Part shown: positions 8,771-17,856 of the stretch, in pieces
How positions within the stretch are numbered: position 1 is the stretch's first letter
Layout of the letters: each line of letters opens with the position of its first letter
Assembly (NCBI GenBank): GCA_015066515.1
Contig: SVOH01000004.1
Span: 62,001-126,000 of the forward strand
DNA length: 64,000 nucleotides
Reading direction: 5' to 3'
Origin: Oscillospiraceae bacterium
GTDB lineage: Bacteria > Bacillota > Clostridia > Oscillospirales > Acutalibacteraceae
Notes under the pieces: model-generated
Seen by the model: only the letters and a program-made list of their open reading frames with translations
Told to the model about the DNA's origin: nothing
The model's database searches: none
Program-made: the position numbers and the translations under genes

Positions 8771-11344
8771 ATGAAAAAAAGAATTATTTCACTTTTGTTA
8801 TGCCTTACATTGTGCGTAGGTATGCTGTCTTCACTTGCGGGCTGTGGTGTAGGTGGCGCAGATGCTTTGGTAATTATGACAGAGCAGTTAGACGGTTTGT
8901 TTAATCCGTTTTTCTATACATCTGCACCCGATGGTACAATTGTTGGTATGACACAAATTGGTATGTTAGGTTCAAAGTATGTTGACGGCGAGGTTGCTGT
9001 TGCGTATGGTGATGATGAGGCTGTCGTTACCAAGGATTATGAAATTGTAGAAAACGATGACGATACTGTTACATACAATTTTGTACTTAAAAACGGTATA
9101 AAGTTCTCTGATGGTCATCCACTTACTATGGAAGATGTTCTTTTTAACTATTATGTATATCTTGACCCTGTATACACAGGCTCTAATACACTTTATTCAA
9201 CTGATATTTTGGGTCTTTCTGAATATCGCACACAGACAGTTGGTTCTGCTTCTGACGATAGCGACGACCTTATTTCATCTCAATCTTCTTCACGTGCAGC
9301 AGCACGTCTTAATGAGCTTATTAACCTTTTCAATGCTGAAAAGGACAGTTCTTCTACAAATGAAGTAAGCTATGACGCTATGAAGAAAGCCATAGGTGCA
9401 TATACAGTAAGTAGTGGTTATCAGTCTGCTATATCAAATAATGCTGACGATGTTACCAATAAGAATCTTTTAGAAGATTATGAATATGCTCTTAAACTTT
9501 TTAAGGAAGAACTTGAAGACGACTATCTTGGTGCACAAGAATCATTTGTTGATGAGCCGTATAAATCATATGAAGAATTTAAAGATGATATATTCTGCTT
9601 TATGTATACAGAAGGTTATGTAGAGGTTGAATATGAAGAGGGTGAGGACGGCAAAATTGACCGTACTAAGATAAAGAAATTAACACCTGCTTATCCTGAT
9701 TCTATAAAATCAAAAGAAGATGCTATTGACTATATCTACAACGATAAGATTGCTAGAGAATTAGATATTATTCTTATGTACTGGGGTACAGCAAACACCC
9801 TCAGCACCGAATTTGCTGCAAAAGCAAAGGAAGTTATTCTTCACGAAAACGTTTCAGACGATGGTACATTAGCGGTAGAAAACATCAGTGGTATTGTATC
9901 ACTTGGCCACACCGATATGGCTGGTGAAAAGATTAAGATTAATGGCACTGAGTACAAGATTGCTTCTGCACACAACGATGATGGTACCGTTAAAAACGCT
10001 GATGAATATGATGTTCTTTCTATTACTATTGATGGTATAGATCCAAAGGCTATCTGGAACTTTGCTATAACAATTGCTCCACAGCATTATTATGGTGAGG
10101 GTAGTAGTGTTGATGTTGATATCGAGAATAACAAGTTTGGCGTTGAATTTGCAAGCTTTGATTTTATGACCGATATTATTCAGTCTACAAGAAACATTAA
10201 AATTCCAATGGGTGCAGGCTCATACAAGGCAACAAACACCAAAAATAAGGATAACCCATCAGAGAGTGAATTTTACATTAATAACGTTGTATATTTCAAG
10301 GCAAACGAAAACTTTAACACAGTAGGCGAAGGCATTAATAATGCTAAAATTGAAAAAATTCGCTATCAGGTTGTAAGCTCACAAAACGCTATTGCAGCTT
10401 TGCAAGAGGGTAACGTTCATTACATTTCACCTTCTCTTACAACCGATAACTATGAAAAGCTTGAGTCACTTTCAAAGAAGGGTATGGTAACCCTTAGTAC
10501 TGATCAGCTGGGTTACGGTTACGTTGGTATCAACTCTGCAAAAGTAAATGATATTAACCTTCGTAAAGCAATTATGTGTGCTATGAATACTTCTCTCGCT
10601 CTTGACTATTATCGTGCAGGTACTGCTTCACAAATCTTCTGGCCAATGTCAAAGGTTAGCTGGGCATATCCAAAGGGTGACGCTGCCGAGGATAACGGAT
10701 TTGATTATCCACCACTTGGCACATGGAGCAAAGAAATTGCTATTGCAAACGTTGAAAAATATATGCAAGAAGCAGGTGTTAGCGCAGGCGACAGCGAGCT
10801 TACAGTTAAGTTTACAATTGCAGGCTCAAGTCTACAGGATCACCCAACATATAAAGTTTTCCGTGATGCTGCTGCATTGCTTAATGATTTGGGTTGGAAT
10901 GTTGAGGTAGTTTGTGATACACAGGCCCTTACCAAAATAAATACTGGCGCACTCGAAGTTTGGGCAGCTGCTTGGTCTTCTGCTCTTGACCCTGACCTTT
11001 ATCAAGTTTATCATAAGGATTCATCAGCTACAAGTACACTTGCATGGGGTTACAATTATCTTAAAACAAGCGGTACTGCCGAAGAATTAGATATTCTTGA
11101 CGAGCTTAGTGAGCTTATTGATGAGGCGCGCGAAACTAATGATCAAGAAGAACGTTCAGAGCTTTATCAAGAGGCTATGGAACAAATTCTTGACTTGGCT
11201 ATCGAACTTCCTGTTTATCAAAGAAAAGTGCTTTATGCATACAACTCAAAGGTTATAAGCAGTGACAGTTTGCCTGCAGAAAAGGATATGAATCCTTACT
11301 CTTCACCACTTGATAGAATTTGGGAAGTTGAATTTGCTAAATAA
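8771..11344 (+). CDS. oppA: Oligopeptide ABC transporter substrate-binding lipoprotein (OppA/DppA, SBP_bac_5)
   Basis: The signal peptide ends in lipobox SLAGC with acylated Cys25. AAAGGAGCG at 8752-8760 is the ribosome binding site. Family-5 landmarks are present: the LKNGIKFSDGHPLTMEDVLF segment near 105-125, a domain II region with IAALQEGNVHYISPSL, INLRKAIMCAMN, and a C-terminal DPDLYQVYH segment. At 857 residues it is far longer than the usual 500-600. The extra length lies between the first lobe strand and the second, about 155-400, and is acidic and helix-rich. It delivers oligopeptides to the membrane permease encoded immediately downstream. Peptide specificity cannot be read from sequence; the closest alternative is a dipeptide or nickel binding protein of the same family. 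Confidence 0.9.
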   Translation: MKKRIISLLLCLTLCVGMLSSLAGCGVGGADALVIMTEQLDGLFNPFFYTSAPDGTIVGMTQIGMLGSKYVDGEVAVAYGDDEAVVTKDYEIVENDDDTVTYNFVLKNGIKFSDGHPLTMEDVLFNYYVYLDPVYTGSNTLYSTDILGLSEYRTQTVGSASDDSDDLISSQSSSRAAARLNELINLFNAEKDSSSTNEVSYDAMKKAIGAYTVSSGYQSAISNNADDVTNKNLLEDYEYALKLFKEELEDDYLGAQESFVDEPYKSYEEFKDDIFCFMYTEGYVEVEYEEGEDGKIDRTKIKKLTPAYPDSIKSKEDAIDYIYNDKIARELDIILMYWGTANTLSTEFAAKAKEVILHENVSDDGTLAVENISGIVSLGHTDMAGEKIKINGTEYKIASAHNDDGTVKNADEYDVLSITIDGIDPKAIWNFAITIAPQHYYGEGSSVDVDIENNKFGVEFASFDFMTDIIQSTRNIKIPMGAGSYKATNTKNKDNPSESEFYINNVVYFKANENFNTVGEGINNAKIEKIRYQVVSSQNAIAALQEGNVHYISPSLTTDNYEKLESLSKKGMVTLSTDQLGYGYVGINSAKVNDINLRKAIMCAMNTSLALDYYRAGTASQIFWPMSKVSWAYPKGDAAEDNGFDYPPLGTWSKEIAIANVEKYMQEAGVSAGDSELTVKFTIAGSSLQDHPTYKVFRDAAALLNDLGWNVEVVCDTQALTKINTGALEVWAAAWSSALDPDLYQVYHKDSSATSTLAWGYNYLKTSGTAEELDILDELSELIDEARETNDQEERSELYQEAMEQILDLAIELPVYQRKVLYAYNSKVISSDSLPAEKDMNPYSSPLDRIWEVEFAK

Positions 11345-11360
11345 TTTGGAGTAACTACTA

Positions 11361-12353
11361 ATGTTTAAATATATTTTAAAAAGATTAGTAATGTCCGTAT
11401 TTATTTTGCTTGGCGTTTCAATGATTATTTACTTTCTTATCCGGTTGATGCCTGTTGATTTTATCCAAGATAAAATCAACGCTATCAATCAGGGTGGTGC
11501 TACTGTTAGTGAAGAAACAGTAAACGCTATGTACGAAATGTACGGACTTGGAGATAACAGTCTTTGGGGCATATTAAAAGGATACTTTAGTTGGCTTGGT
11601 GCGCTTGCACGTTTTGATTTAGGAACCAGCTTTGTATATGGTATTCCTGTTGCTGACGTTATTTTTGAGCATATGGGGATCTCTTTTGCTATTGCTTTAA
11701 TTGCAACTGTTTTTGAATTTTTAATTGCTATACCTCTTGGTATTACAGCCGCTACACACCAGTACAGTTTCCGCGATTATTTGGTTACTGTGCTTGTAAT
11801 GATAGGTATATCATTGCCGTCCTTTTTCTTTGGACAGATGCTTAAGGATTTGTTTGCATTAAAACTTGGTTGGTTTCCGGCGGCAGGTCTTGTAAATGCA
11901 ACTGCTTCATATACAGGAATAGAGTTACTGCTTGACTATGCAAGACATATGTTTATACCTATTCTTACAATAGTAATTCTTAGCATAGGTGCCAGAATGA
12001 GAATGACTCGTACAAATATGCTTGAGGTAATGAACTCTGACTACATACGCACAGCGCGAGCAAAAGGTTTTAGTGAAAAGGTAGTAATTAACAAACATGC
12101 TTTTCGTAATACTCTTATTCCACTTGTAACTTCTCTTGCAGGTTTGTTGCCATCACTGTTTTCAGGTGCCATCATTACCGAGCAGGTGTTTGACCTACCT
12201 GGTATTGGTAATATAGCTCTTGATGCTATGAATCGTGGCGATATTCCGTTTATAATGGGTTATAATATGTTCTTGGCTCTACTAAGCGTAATCGGTGTAT
12301 TACTTGCTGACTTGATGTATGGCATTGTTGACCCTCGCGTTAAACTTGAGTAA
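11361..12353 (+). CDS. oppB: Oligopeptide ABC transporter permease OppB/DppB type
   Basis: At 330 residues it has the usual family length and about six transmembrane segments. The N-terminus MFKYILKRLVMSVFILLGVS and the EAA loop (DYIRTARAKGFSEKVVINKHAFRNTLIP) are classical for the BPD_transp_1 DppB group, as are the GAIITEQVFDLPGIG and DPRVKLE ends. A 16-base gap separates it from oppA, and the gene downstream is the partner permease. It forms half of the membrane channel for peptides handed over by the lipoprotein. Confidence 0.95.
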   Translation: MFKYILKRLVMSVFILLGVSMIIYFLIRLMPVDFIQDKINAINQGGATVSEETVNAMYEMYGLGDNSLWGILKGYFSWLGALARFDLGTSFVYGIPVADVIFEHMGISFAIALIATVFEFLIAIPLGITAATHQYSFRDYLVTVLVMIGISLPSFFFGQMLKDLFALKLGWFPAAGLVNATASYTGIELLLDYARHMFIPILTIVILSIGARMRMTRTNMLEVMNSDYIRTARAKGFSEKVVINKHAFRNTLIPLVTSLAGLLPSLFSGAIITEQVFDLPGIGNIALDAMNRGDIPFIMGYNMFLALLSVIGVLLADLMYGIVDPRVKLE

Positions 12354-12364
12354 GGAGGCACATT

Positions 12365-13399
12365 ATGGAAGAAAATAATAAAAATTTAACTCCCGAAACA
12401 GAAGAAGTGCCTCACGAAAAAACAGTTAGACTTATGTCACCAACCAGAATGGTGGTTCGTAGATTTTTCCGTTCAAAATTAAGCATTGTTGGTCTTATAA
12501 TGGTTGTAAGTTTATTTTTGTTTAGCTTTGTGGGTCCTTTGGTTTATACCGAGTGGGGAGAAATAGAGCTTGATGAAAGCGGTAAAACTGAGTATTCCAT
12601 ATCCGAAACTATATATACAGTAAATGGCGAGGAATATACTATTCGTCAAACTACCGAAAAATCACTTAAAGACAACTTCTTGGCACCTCCATCAAGAGAA
12701 CATATTTTAGGTACCGACAATGAGGGCTATGATATTTTTGTTCGTCTTATGTATGGTGGTAGAATATCGCTGATAGTTAGCTTTATTGCCGTATTTTTAA
12801 TTACAATTTTAGGTGTTATTTTAGGCGGTATTGCTGGATATTTTGGCGGCGCTATTGATAATATTATAATGCGACTTTGTGATATTTTAATATGCCTGCC
12901 GGGTGTTCCGATTTTGCTTATTATTAGTACAATTCTTGACGCTTCGGGTATAGATGCAAAATACCGTATTTATTTGCTTATGATATATCTTACATTTATT
13001 TCATGGCCGGGTACCGCTCGACTTGTTCGTGGACAAATACTTTCTCTTCGTGAACAAGAATATATGGTTGCGGCCGAGGCAATGGGTTATTCTACCTCGC
13101 GTAAAATCTTTAAGCATTTGGTACCAAATGTTATGCCACAGCTTATTGTTCAAATGAGCCTGAGCCTTGGTAGTATGATTCTTTATGAGGCAACCCTTTC
13201 TTACCTTAATCTAGGTGTTAAGGCGCCATATGCCGCGTGGGGTACAATGATTAACATAATATCCACAAATCAAGATATACTGCAAAATCACCTTAACGTA
13301 TGGGTTCCTGCCGGTATATGCATTGTTATTGCGGTTCTTGGATTTAACTTTATTGGTGACGGCTTGCGCGATGCGCTTGACCCGAAGGCAAGGAGGTAG
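12365..13399 (+). CDS. oppC: Oligopeptide ABC transporter permease OppC/DppC type
   Basis: At 344 residues it has a cytoplasmic N-terminus, a first transmembrane helix (about 38-60), then a soluble extracytoplasmic stretch that ends in the conserved LGTDNEGYDIFVRLMYGGRISL segment. The EAA loop (EYMVAAEAMGYSTSRKIFKHLVPN) and the C-terminal FNFIGDGLRDALDPK are hallmark OppC features. A GGAGG ribosome binding site (12354-12358) precedes the ATG. It pairs with the OppB-type permease directly upstream. Confidence 0.95.
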   Translation: MEENNKNLTPETEEVPHEKTVRLMSPTRMVVRRFFRSKLSIVGLIMVVSLFLFSFVGPLVYTEWGEIELDESGKTEYSISETIYTVNGEEYTIRQTTEKSLKDNFLAPPSREHILGTDNEGYDIFVRLMYGGRISLIVSFIAVFLITILGVILGGIAGYFGGAIDNIIMRLCDILICLPGVPILLIISTILDASGIDAKYRIYLLMIYLTFISWPGTARLVRGQILSLREQEYMVAAEAMGYSTSRKIFKHLVPNVMPQLIVQMSLSLGSMILYEATLSYLNLGVKAPYAAWGTMINIISTNQDILQNHLNVWVPAGICIVIAVLGFNFIGDGLRDALDPKARR

Positions 13400-13404
13400 T
13401 TGAT

Positions 13405-14553
13405 ATGGCAAAGACTAACAAAAACTACCTTTCAGGTAAAGAAATCCGTGCAATAACACGTGAGAACAAAAAGGTTATGAAACGCCTTGAGGCATATAAG
13501 TATCGCAAGGCTGATGAGTCTGAGTATCTAACTCAGATGAAGGATGATAACAATATACTGGAAATAGATGAGCTTAATACATATTTCTTTACAGAGCAAG
13601 GTGTTGTAAAAGCTGTAAACGGTGTATCGTTTGATGTTCCACAAAATGCTACTGTTGGTGTTGTTGGAGAGTCCGGATGCGGTAAGTCGGTTACAAGTAT
13701 GTCGGTTATGCGTCTTTTACAAGGACCTACAGGTCAAATTTATTCGGGTGAAATTCGTTTTAAATCTAAGGATAAAAGTGGCGATGAGAAGATATTTGAC
13801 ATAGCAAAAATGCCGATTGCCGATATTCATAAAATTAGAGGCAATCAAATTGCTATGATTTTCCAAGAGCCAATGACATCGCTTAATCCTGTATTTACCA
13901 TTGGTCAACAGCTTGATGAGGTTACCTTTATTCACAATCCTGCAGCTAGCAAAGAGGATGCAAAGGCAAAATCGATTGAGATGCTAAATCTTGTAGGTAT
14001 TGCTATGCCTGAACGTGTTTACAATTCGTTCCCTCATGAATTATCAGGTGGTATGCGTCAGCGTGTTATGATATCAATGGCTCTCGCAAGTGATCCACGT
14101 CTTATTATTGCTGATGAGCCTACAACAGCATTGGATGTTACTATTCAAGCACAAATACTTGATTTATTACGTGACCTTAAGGATAAGATAGACGGTTCAA
14201 TTTTACTTATTACACACGACCTAGGTATTATTGCCGAAATGGCAGATTACGTTGTTGTTATGTATGCAGGTAAGGTAATTGAAAAGGGAACAGTGGAAGA
14301 AATTTTCCATAATCCTATGCATCCGTATACCATCGGACTACAAAAATCTAAACCTACGCTTAATTCTGACAGCGATACACTTTATAATATTCCGGGTAAT
14401 GTTCCAAATCCTATAAATATGCCTACACATTGTTATTTTAAGGAAAGATGTTCAAACTGCACAGAGAAATGTTCGGGTGACTACCCTCAAATGATTCAGG
14501 TAAGTCCTACGCATTTTGTAGCGTGCCATTTGTATGACGAGGAGAAAAAATAG
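13405..14553 (+). CDS. oppD: Oligopeptide ABC transporter ATPase OppD/DppD type
   Basis: This ABC ATPase has Walker A GESGCGKS (about 88-95), Q-loop IFQEPMTSLNP, signature LSGGMRQRV, Walker B LIIADEPTTALD and H-loop LITHDLG. The C-terminal oligo_HPY cysteine-rich segment (CYFKERCSNCTEKC) places it in the OppD/DppD group. The ATPase core begins at about residue 51, so it carries a charged N-terminal extension of about 50 residues (KNYLSGKEIRAITRENKK). This extension is unusual and has no assignable role. It powers peptide uptake together with the OppF-type subunit that starts two bases after its stop. Confidence 0.95.
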   Translation: MAKTNKNYLSGKEIRAITRENKKVMKRLEAYKYRKADESEYLTQMKDDNNILEIDELNTYFFTEQGVVKAVNGVSFDVPQNATVGVVGESGCGKSVTSMSVMRLLQGPTGQIYSGEIRFKSKDKSGDEKIFDIAKMPIADIHKIRGNQIAMIFQEPMTSLNPVFTIGQQLDEVTFIHNPAASKEDAKAKSIEMLNLVGIAMPERVYNSFPHELSGGMRQRVMISMALASDPRLIIADEPTTALDVTIQAQILDLLRDLKDKIDGSILLITHDLGIIAEMADYVVVMYAGKVIEKGTVEEIFHNPMHPYTIGLQKSKPTLNSDSDTLYNIPGNVPNPINMPTHCYFKERCSNCTEKCSGDYPQMIQVSPTHFVACHLYDEEKK

Positions 14554-14554
14554 T

Positions 14555-15556
14555 ATGGAAGAAAAAGTTATACAAGAATTTGACCCTAATGCTATTTTAG
14601 AGGTTAGAAATCTCCGCAAATGCTTTCCTATAAAAAAGACAATAACAGGCAAGGTAACACAAGAACTTATTGCTGTTGATGATGTTTCATTTAAACTTAT
14701 GCCTGGTGAAACACTTGGTATAGTTGGTGAATCCGGCTGCGGTAAGACAACCCTAGGCCGTACAATACTTAAATTACACGAATCAAATGGCGGTCAAATT
14801 ATTTTTGAGGGACAGGATATTACCAATCTTAAGTCTTCACAAATGCGAGAAATCCGTAAAAAGATGCAGATTATATTCCAAGACCCGTATTCATCATTGC
14901 CGCCACGTAGTACGGTGGGTGGTATTTTATCAGAACCTGTTGAGGTTCATAAAATTGTACCTAAGTCGCAGATTAAGGATTACGTACTTGATTTGATGGA
15001 TAAATGCGGTCTTCGCGATTATTATTATGAGAGATATCCGCACGAGTTTTCGGGAGGTCAAAGACAGCGTATTTGCATTGCACGCGCGTTGTCGGTGAAT
15101 CCAAAACTTGTTATTTGTGACGAACCCGTATCTGCACTTGACGTATCGATTCAGGCTCAAATAATTAATCTGCTTAAAAAGCTTCAAGAAGAAATGAATC
15201 TTACATATTTGTTCATTTCACATGATTTATCAGTTGTAAAGTTTATTTCTGATAAAATTGGTGTAATGTACTTGGGTTCTATGGTTGAGTTTGGTACAAA
15301 AGAGGATATTTTTGCAAATCCATTACATCCTTATACACAGGCACTTTTTTCAGCTATACCACAGCCTGATCCGGATGTAAAAATGAATAGAATTATCTTA
15401 AAGGGTGATATACCGTCTCCTGCCAACCCACCTAAGGGATGTCGATTCCACACACGTTGTCCGAAGGCAATGGATATTTGTAGTGAAATAGCACCCGAAT
15501 ATCGCGATTTTGGTAATGGACACTGTGCAGCATGTCACTTACTTAATCAGGAATAA
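14555..15556 (+). CDS. oppF: Oligopeptide ABC transporter ATPase OppF/DppF type
   Basis: I chose the ATG at 14555, one base after the oppD stop codon, because GAGGAG at 14538-14543 serves it; the upstream in-frame ATG at 14534 lies inside oppD. Walker A GESGCGKT is at about 58-65, followed by Q-loop IFQDPYSSLPPR, signature FSGGQRQRI, Walker B LVICDEPVSALDVS and H-loop FISHDLSVV. The C-terminal oligo_HPY motif (CRFHTRCPKAMDIC) is complete. The LPPR in the Q-loop replaces the more common LNPR, a minor variation. This is the second nucleotide-binding subunit of the importer. Confidence 0.95.
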   Translation: MEEKVIQEFDPNAILEVRNLRKCFPIKKTITGKVTQELIAVDDVSFKLMPGETLGIVGESGCGKTTLGRTILKLHESNGGQIIFEGQDITNLKSSQMREIRKKMQIIFQDPYSSLPPRSTVGGILSEPVEVHKIVPKSQIKDYVLDLMDKCGLRDYYYERYPHEFSGGQRQRICIARALSVNPKLVICDEPVSALDVSIQAQIINLLKKLQEEMNLTYLFISHDLSVVKFISDKIGVMYLGSMVEFGTKEDIFANPLHPYTQALFSAIPQPDPDVKMNRIILKGDIPSPANPPKGCRFHTRCPKAMDICSEIAPEYRDFGNGHCAACHLLNQE

Positions 15557-15560
15557 GTTT

Positions 15561-15803
15561 ATGAAAGATAAAAATAATAAAAAGCCAAAAATTACATACA
15601 TTGACGATGGAAGAACAATTGCAGATATGTCGAATCTACCTTCACGTGCCCCGTGGACAAAACAGGGAACAAATTCAAGCTTTAAGGAAATTTGGCGTAC
15701 CTATTGGCAGGCTACAAAAATGATGTTAAAGCCAACACTTATTGCGGTGCTTTTCTTAGTCGTTATATATTTAATAATTACCATTATTTTTTGGCTTATG
15801 TAA
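15561..15803 (+). CDS. Small single-span membrane protein at the end of the opp operon
   Basis: An 80-residue product starts at the ATG five bases after the oppF stop. The first 50 residues are hydrophilic, with a conserved-looking DDGRTIADM motif, and a single C-terminal transmembrane helix (MLKPTLIAVLFLVVIYLIITIIFWLM, about 55-80) ends the protein. I do not recognise a named family, although similar small proteins with a DDGRTIADMS motif are familiar from Clostridia. The short spacing and the terminator right after it place it in the peptide transporter transcript; an accessory role is possible but not shown. Confidence 0.7.
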   Translation: MKDKNNKKPKITYIDDGRTIADMSNLPSRAPWTKQGTNSSFKEIWRTYWQATKMMLKPTLIAVLFLVVIYLIITIIFWLM

Positions 15804-15812
15804 AAAATAAAA

Positions 15813-15833
15813 CCCCGAACGTATTGTTCGGGG
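15813..15833. terminator. Bidirectional intrinsic terminator
   Basis: Stem CCCCGAAC (15813-15820) pairs with GTTCGGGG (15826-15833) across a five-base loop, flanked by A-rich and T-rich tracts. It lies between the convergent opp operon and the ABC exporter gene and can end both. Confidence 0.9.
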
Positions 15834-15847
15834 TTTTACAGTATTAA

Positions 15848-17485
15848 CTATTTTTCACCAAATGTACCGTTAGATAGATATAATATTTTATCACAAGCAT
15901 CAAGTGAAGTATTACGATGTGTAATAAACAATATTGTCTTATCTGTCAATGTTTTAAGATTTTTTAAAAGTGCTGTTTCGGTCGTTTCATCAAGTGCCGA
16001 GGTAGCTTCGTCCAACAAAAGAATCGGCGCATCAAAAAGTAGTGCTCTTGCAATGGCGATTCTTTGAATCTGACCTTCTGATAAACCTTGTCCTCTTTCT
16101 GAAACTGTTGTATCTAGTCCGTTGGGTAATGATTGTATAAAATCATAAATAGCAGCAGTTTTTGCCGCAGCAATAATTTTTTCATCACTTATGGAACTGT
16201 CACATAGCGAAATATTGTCGCGAATAGTGCCTGAAATAATCATATTGCCTTGGGGTACGTAAGAAAACATTCGTCTGGTTGTTTCATCAATTATTACTTT
16301 ATCATCAAAATATAAATTTCCCGCAGTAGCAGGGAACAAACCTAGCAAAAGTTTAAATAGTGTGCTTTTACCGCTACCGGAACGACCTGTTATTGCTGTT
16401 ATTGTACCACGTTCAATCGAAAAGTTATTATCACGCAAAACAATTTCATTTGTATATGCAAAAGTAAGACTTTTTGCTGTGATTTTATTAAAATCAATAA
16501 GTTCGTTATTTTGATTTTGAGGCTCATCTTCAAGTGTTTCAAGCTCAATGAGTCTTTCGGCAGACGCAATACAAGAATAATATTTTGGGATTACGCCCGA
16601 TATATTATGAAGCGGTGCACGCAAAATAGATATCAACTGTAAGAAATAAACAAGTGTGCCCATTGTCATAGCGCCAATTGCAATTTGTAACGCGCCCCAT
16701 ACAAGAATACCGTAATAACCAAAGCTGAAAAACAAAAATAGTAATGCAGATATTATAACAGAAAATAAACCTTTTTTTATTCGCAGTTTACGATTTTTGT
16801 TTAAAAATTCATTCAGTTTTAATAAAAACGGTTTTTCACCACCAAAGGTTTTAACAACGACAATGTTTTCAAAACTTTCTTGTAAGAAGGATCGTGTTTC
16901 TCCCTCCGTAGTTTGTACTTGTCCATGTAAATGTTTATATTTTCGGCTAAGCAATCTGCCGAAAAGTGGAAATATAAATCCAATTATAACCACAGCAAAC
17001 GCAAAATAATAATTTTGAATACAAAGGGCAGCAATACCGGCAATAATTTTTGTTAACATTGAAATTATAGATGGTATAAGCGTTATACTGCCATTTACCA
17101 CAACGTCAACATCAGAAGAAAAACGATTAAGTAGATCACCAGAATGATATTGTGACACGTTTGTGTATTTTTTCTTCATAAGACGCGTAAACATATGATT
17201 TTTAAGCTGCGAGTTCATTTTTGTTGACATAGCTGTTAATATTACAGAAACTATAGCTTCAATTATTATATGAAATATTATTAGGCCAAATAATAATGTA
17301 CTGCCTATTAGAAAATCGTGATTTGATTTTGAACTTGCTGTGTCAATGATTTGTTGAGAAAGCCTTGCTAAAAATATGTAACACACAGCCGCAATAATAT
17401 TTAACAGTGAAATAATAATCACTTGAGGTATAAATGGTTTTGTGTGTTTATATAGCCATTTTATAGTTGATGTTTTTTGTTTCAT
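15848..17485 (-). CDS. ABC exporter, fused transmembrane and ATPase domains
   Basis: At 545 residues it has six transmembrane helices over about 1-310 (ABC_membrane fold) and a nucleotide-binding domain. The ATPase carries Walker A TGRSGSGKST, Q-loop YVPQGN, signature LSEGQIQRI, Walker B ILLLDEATSALD and H-loop FITHR. It is a half-transporter exporter that would work as a homodimer. Its start overlaps the stop of a PqqD-like gene (ATGA), indicating coupled translation. There is no peptidase C39 domain, so any peptide cargo would not be cleaved by this protein. A drug or lipid exporter is the alternative; the PqqD neighbour favours a peptide-related role, but this is inference. Confidence 0.9.
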   Translation of the reverse strand: MKQKTSTIKWLYKHTKPFIPQVIIISLLNIIAAVCYIFLARLSQQIIDTASSKSNHDFLIGSTLLFGLIIFHIIIEAIVSVILTAMSTKMNSQLKNHMFTRLMKKKYTNVSQYHSGDLLNRFSSDVDVVVNGSITLIPSIISMLTKIIAGIAALCIQNYYFAFAVVIIGFIFPLFGRLLSRKYKHLHGQVQTTEGETRSFLQESFENIVVVKTFGGEKPFLLKLNEFLNKNRKLRIKKGLFSVIISALLFLFFSFGYYGILVWGALQIAIGAMTMGTLVYFLQLISILRAPLHNISGVIPKYYSCIASAERLIELETLEDEPQNQNNELIDFNKITAKSLTFAYTNEIVLRDNNFSIERGTITAITGRSGSGKSTLFKLLLGLFPATAGNLYFDDKVIIDETTRRMFSYVPQGNMIISGTIRDNISLCDSSISDEKIIAAAKTAAIYDFIQSLPNGLDTTVSERGQGLSEGQIQRIAIARALLFDAPILLLDEATSALDETTETALLKNLKTLTDKTILFITHRNTSLDACDKILYLSNGTFGEK

Positions 17486-17751
17486 TCCTCTAAAATTCCA
17501 TTTTCCTTTAATGTTTTAATAAATACATCGATGTCACTTAGTGCAAGTACCGTTGATATATCGAACTTTTTAAGAAGTTCGTTAAGCATTTGTTCTTTTG
17601 TAGAATCCTTGTTTTGTAATAATTCCCATAAATATGCTGATGTATCGGAAAGTAAAATTATAGTATTAAAGTCATTATGAATTGATTTATCGCACACAAC
17701 AATATTTTCACCGTTTTCTTTCTTTATACTAAATCCTTGTTTTATTTTCAT
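17482..17751 (-). CDS. PqqD-like / RRE-domain protein
   Basis: The 89-residue product begins at the ATG at 17751, which AAGGTG serves; the GTG at 17760 is too close to that site. The winged-helix PqqD pattern is visible: an N-terminal beta hairpin (IKKENGENIVVCD), then LSDTSAYLWELLQ, a helix with LNELLKKFDIS, and DIDVFIKTLKENGIL at the end. PqqD-like proteins act as RiPP recognition elements that bind a leader peptide for a radical SAM or other modifying enzyme. No such enzyme or obvious precursor is nearby. It is translationally coupled to an ABC exporter, which suggests a reduced peptide export or modification unit. Confidence 0.8.
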   Translation of the reverse strand: MKIKQGFSIKKENGENIVVCDKSIHNDFNTIILLSDTSAYLWELLQNKDSTKEQMLNELLKKFDISTVLALSDIDVFIKTLKENGILEE

Positions 17752-17790
17752 ATAATTCACCTTAATTCTTACAATATTTTAATCCAATAC

Positions 17791-17819
17791 TTGCATTTTT
17801 TATAATTATATACTAAAAT
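17791..17819 (+). promoter_or_regulatory. Candidate sigma-A promoter for the 17857 gene
   Basis: TTGCAT (17791-17796), a 17-base spacer and TAAAAT (17814-17819) lie in the short region between divergent genes. The position fits transcription of the rightward cluster. Confidence 0.5.
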
Positions 17820-17856
17820 GAGATATAATGCAAGTACAGTATTGGAGGCATTTTTT

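Noticed and set aside
17809..17814. TATACT as -10 for the 17857 gene
   Set aside because: It would leave only 12 bases to TTGCAT; the TAAAAT at 17814-17819 with a 17-base spacer is better.
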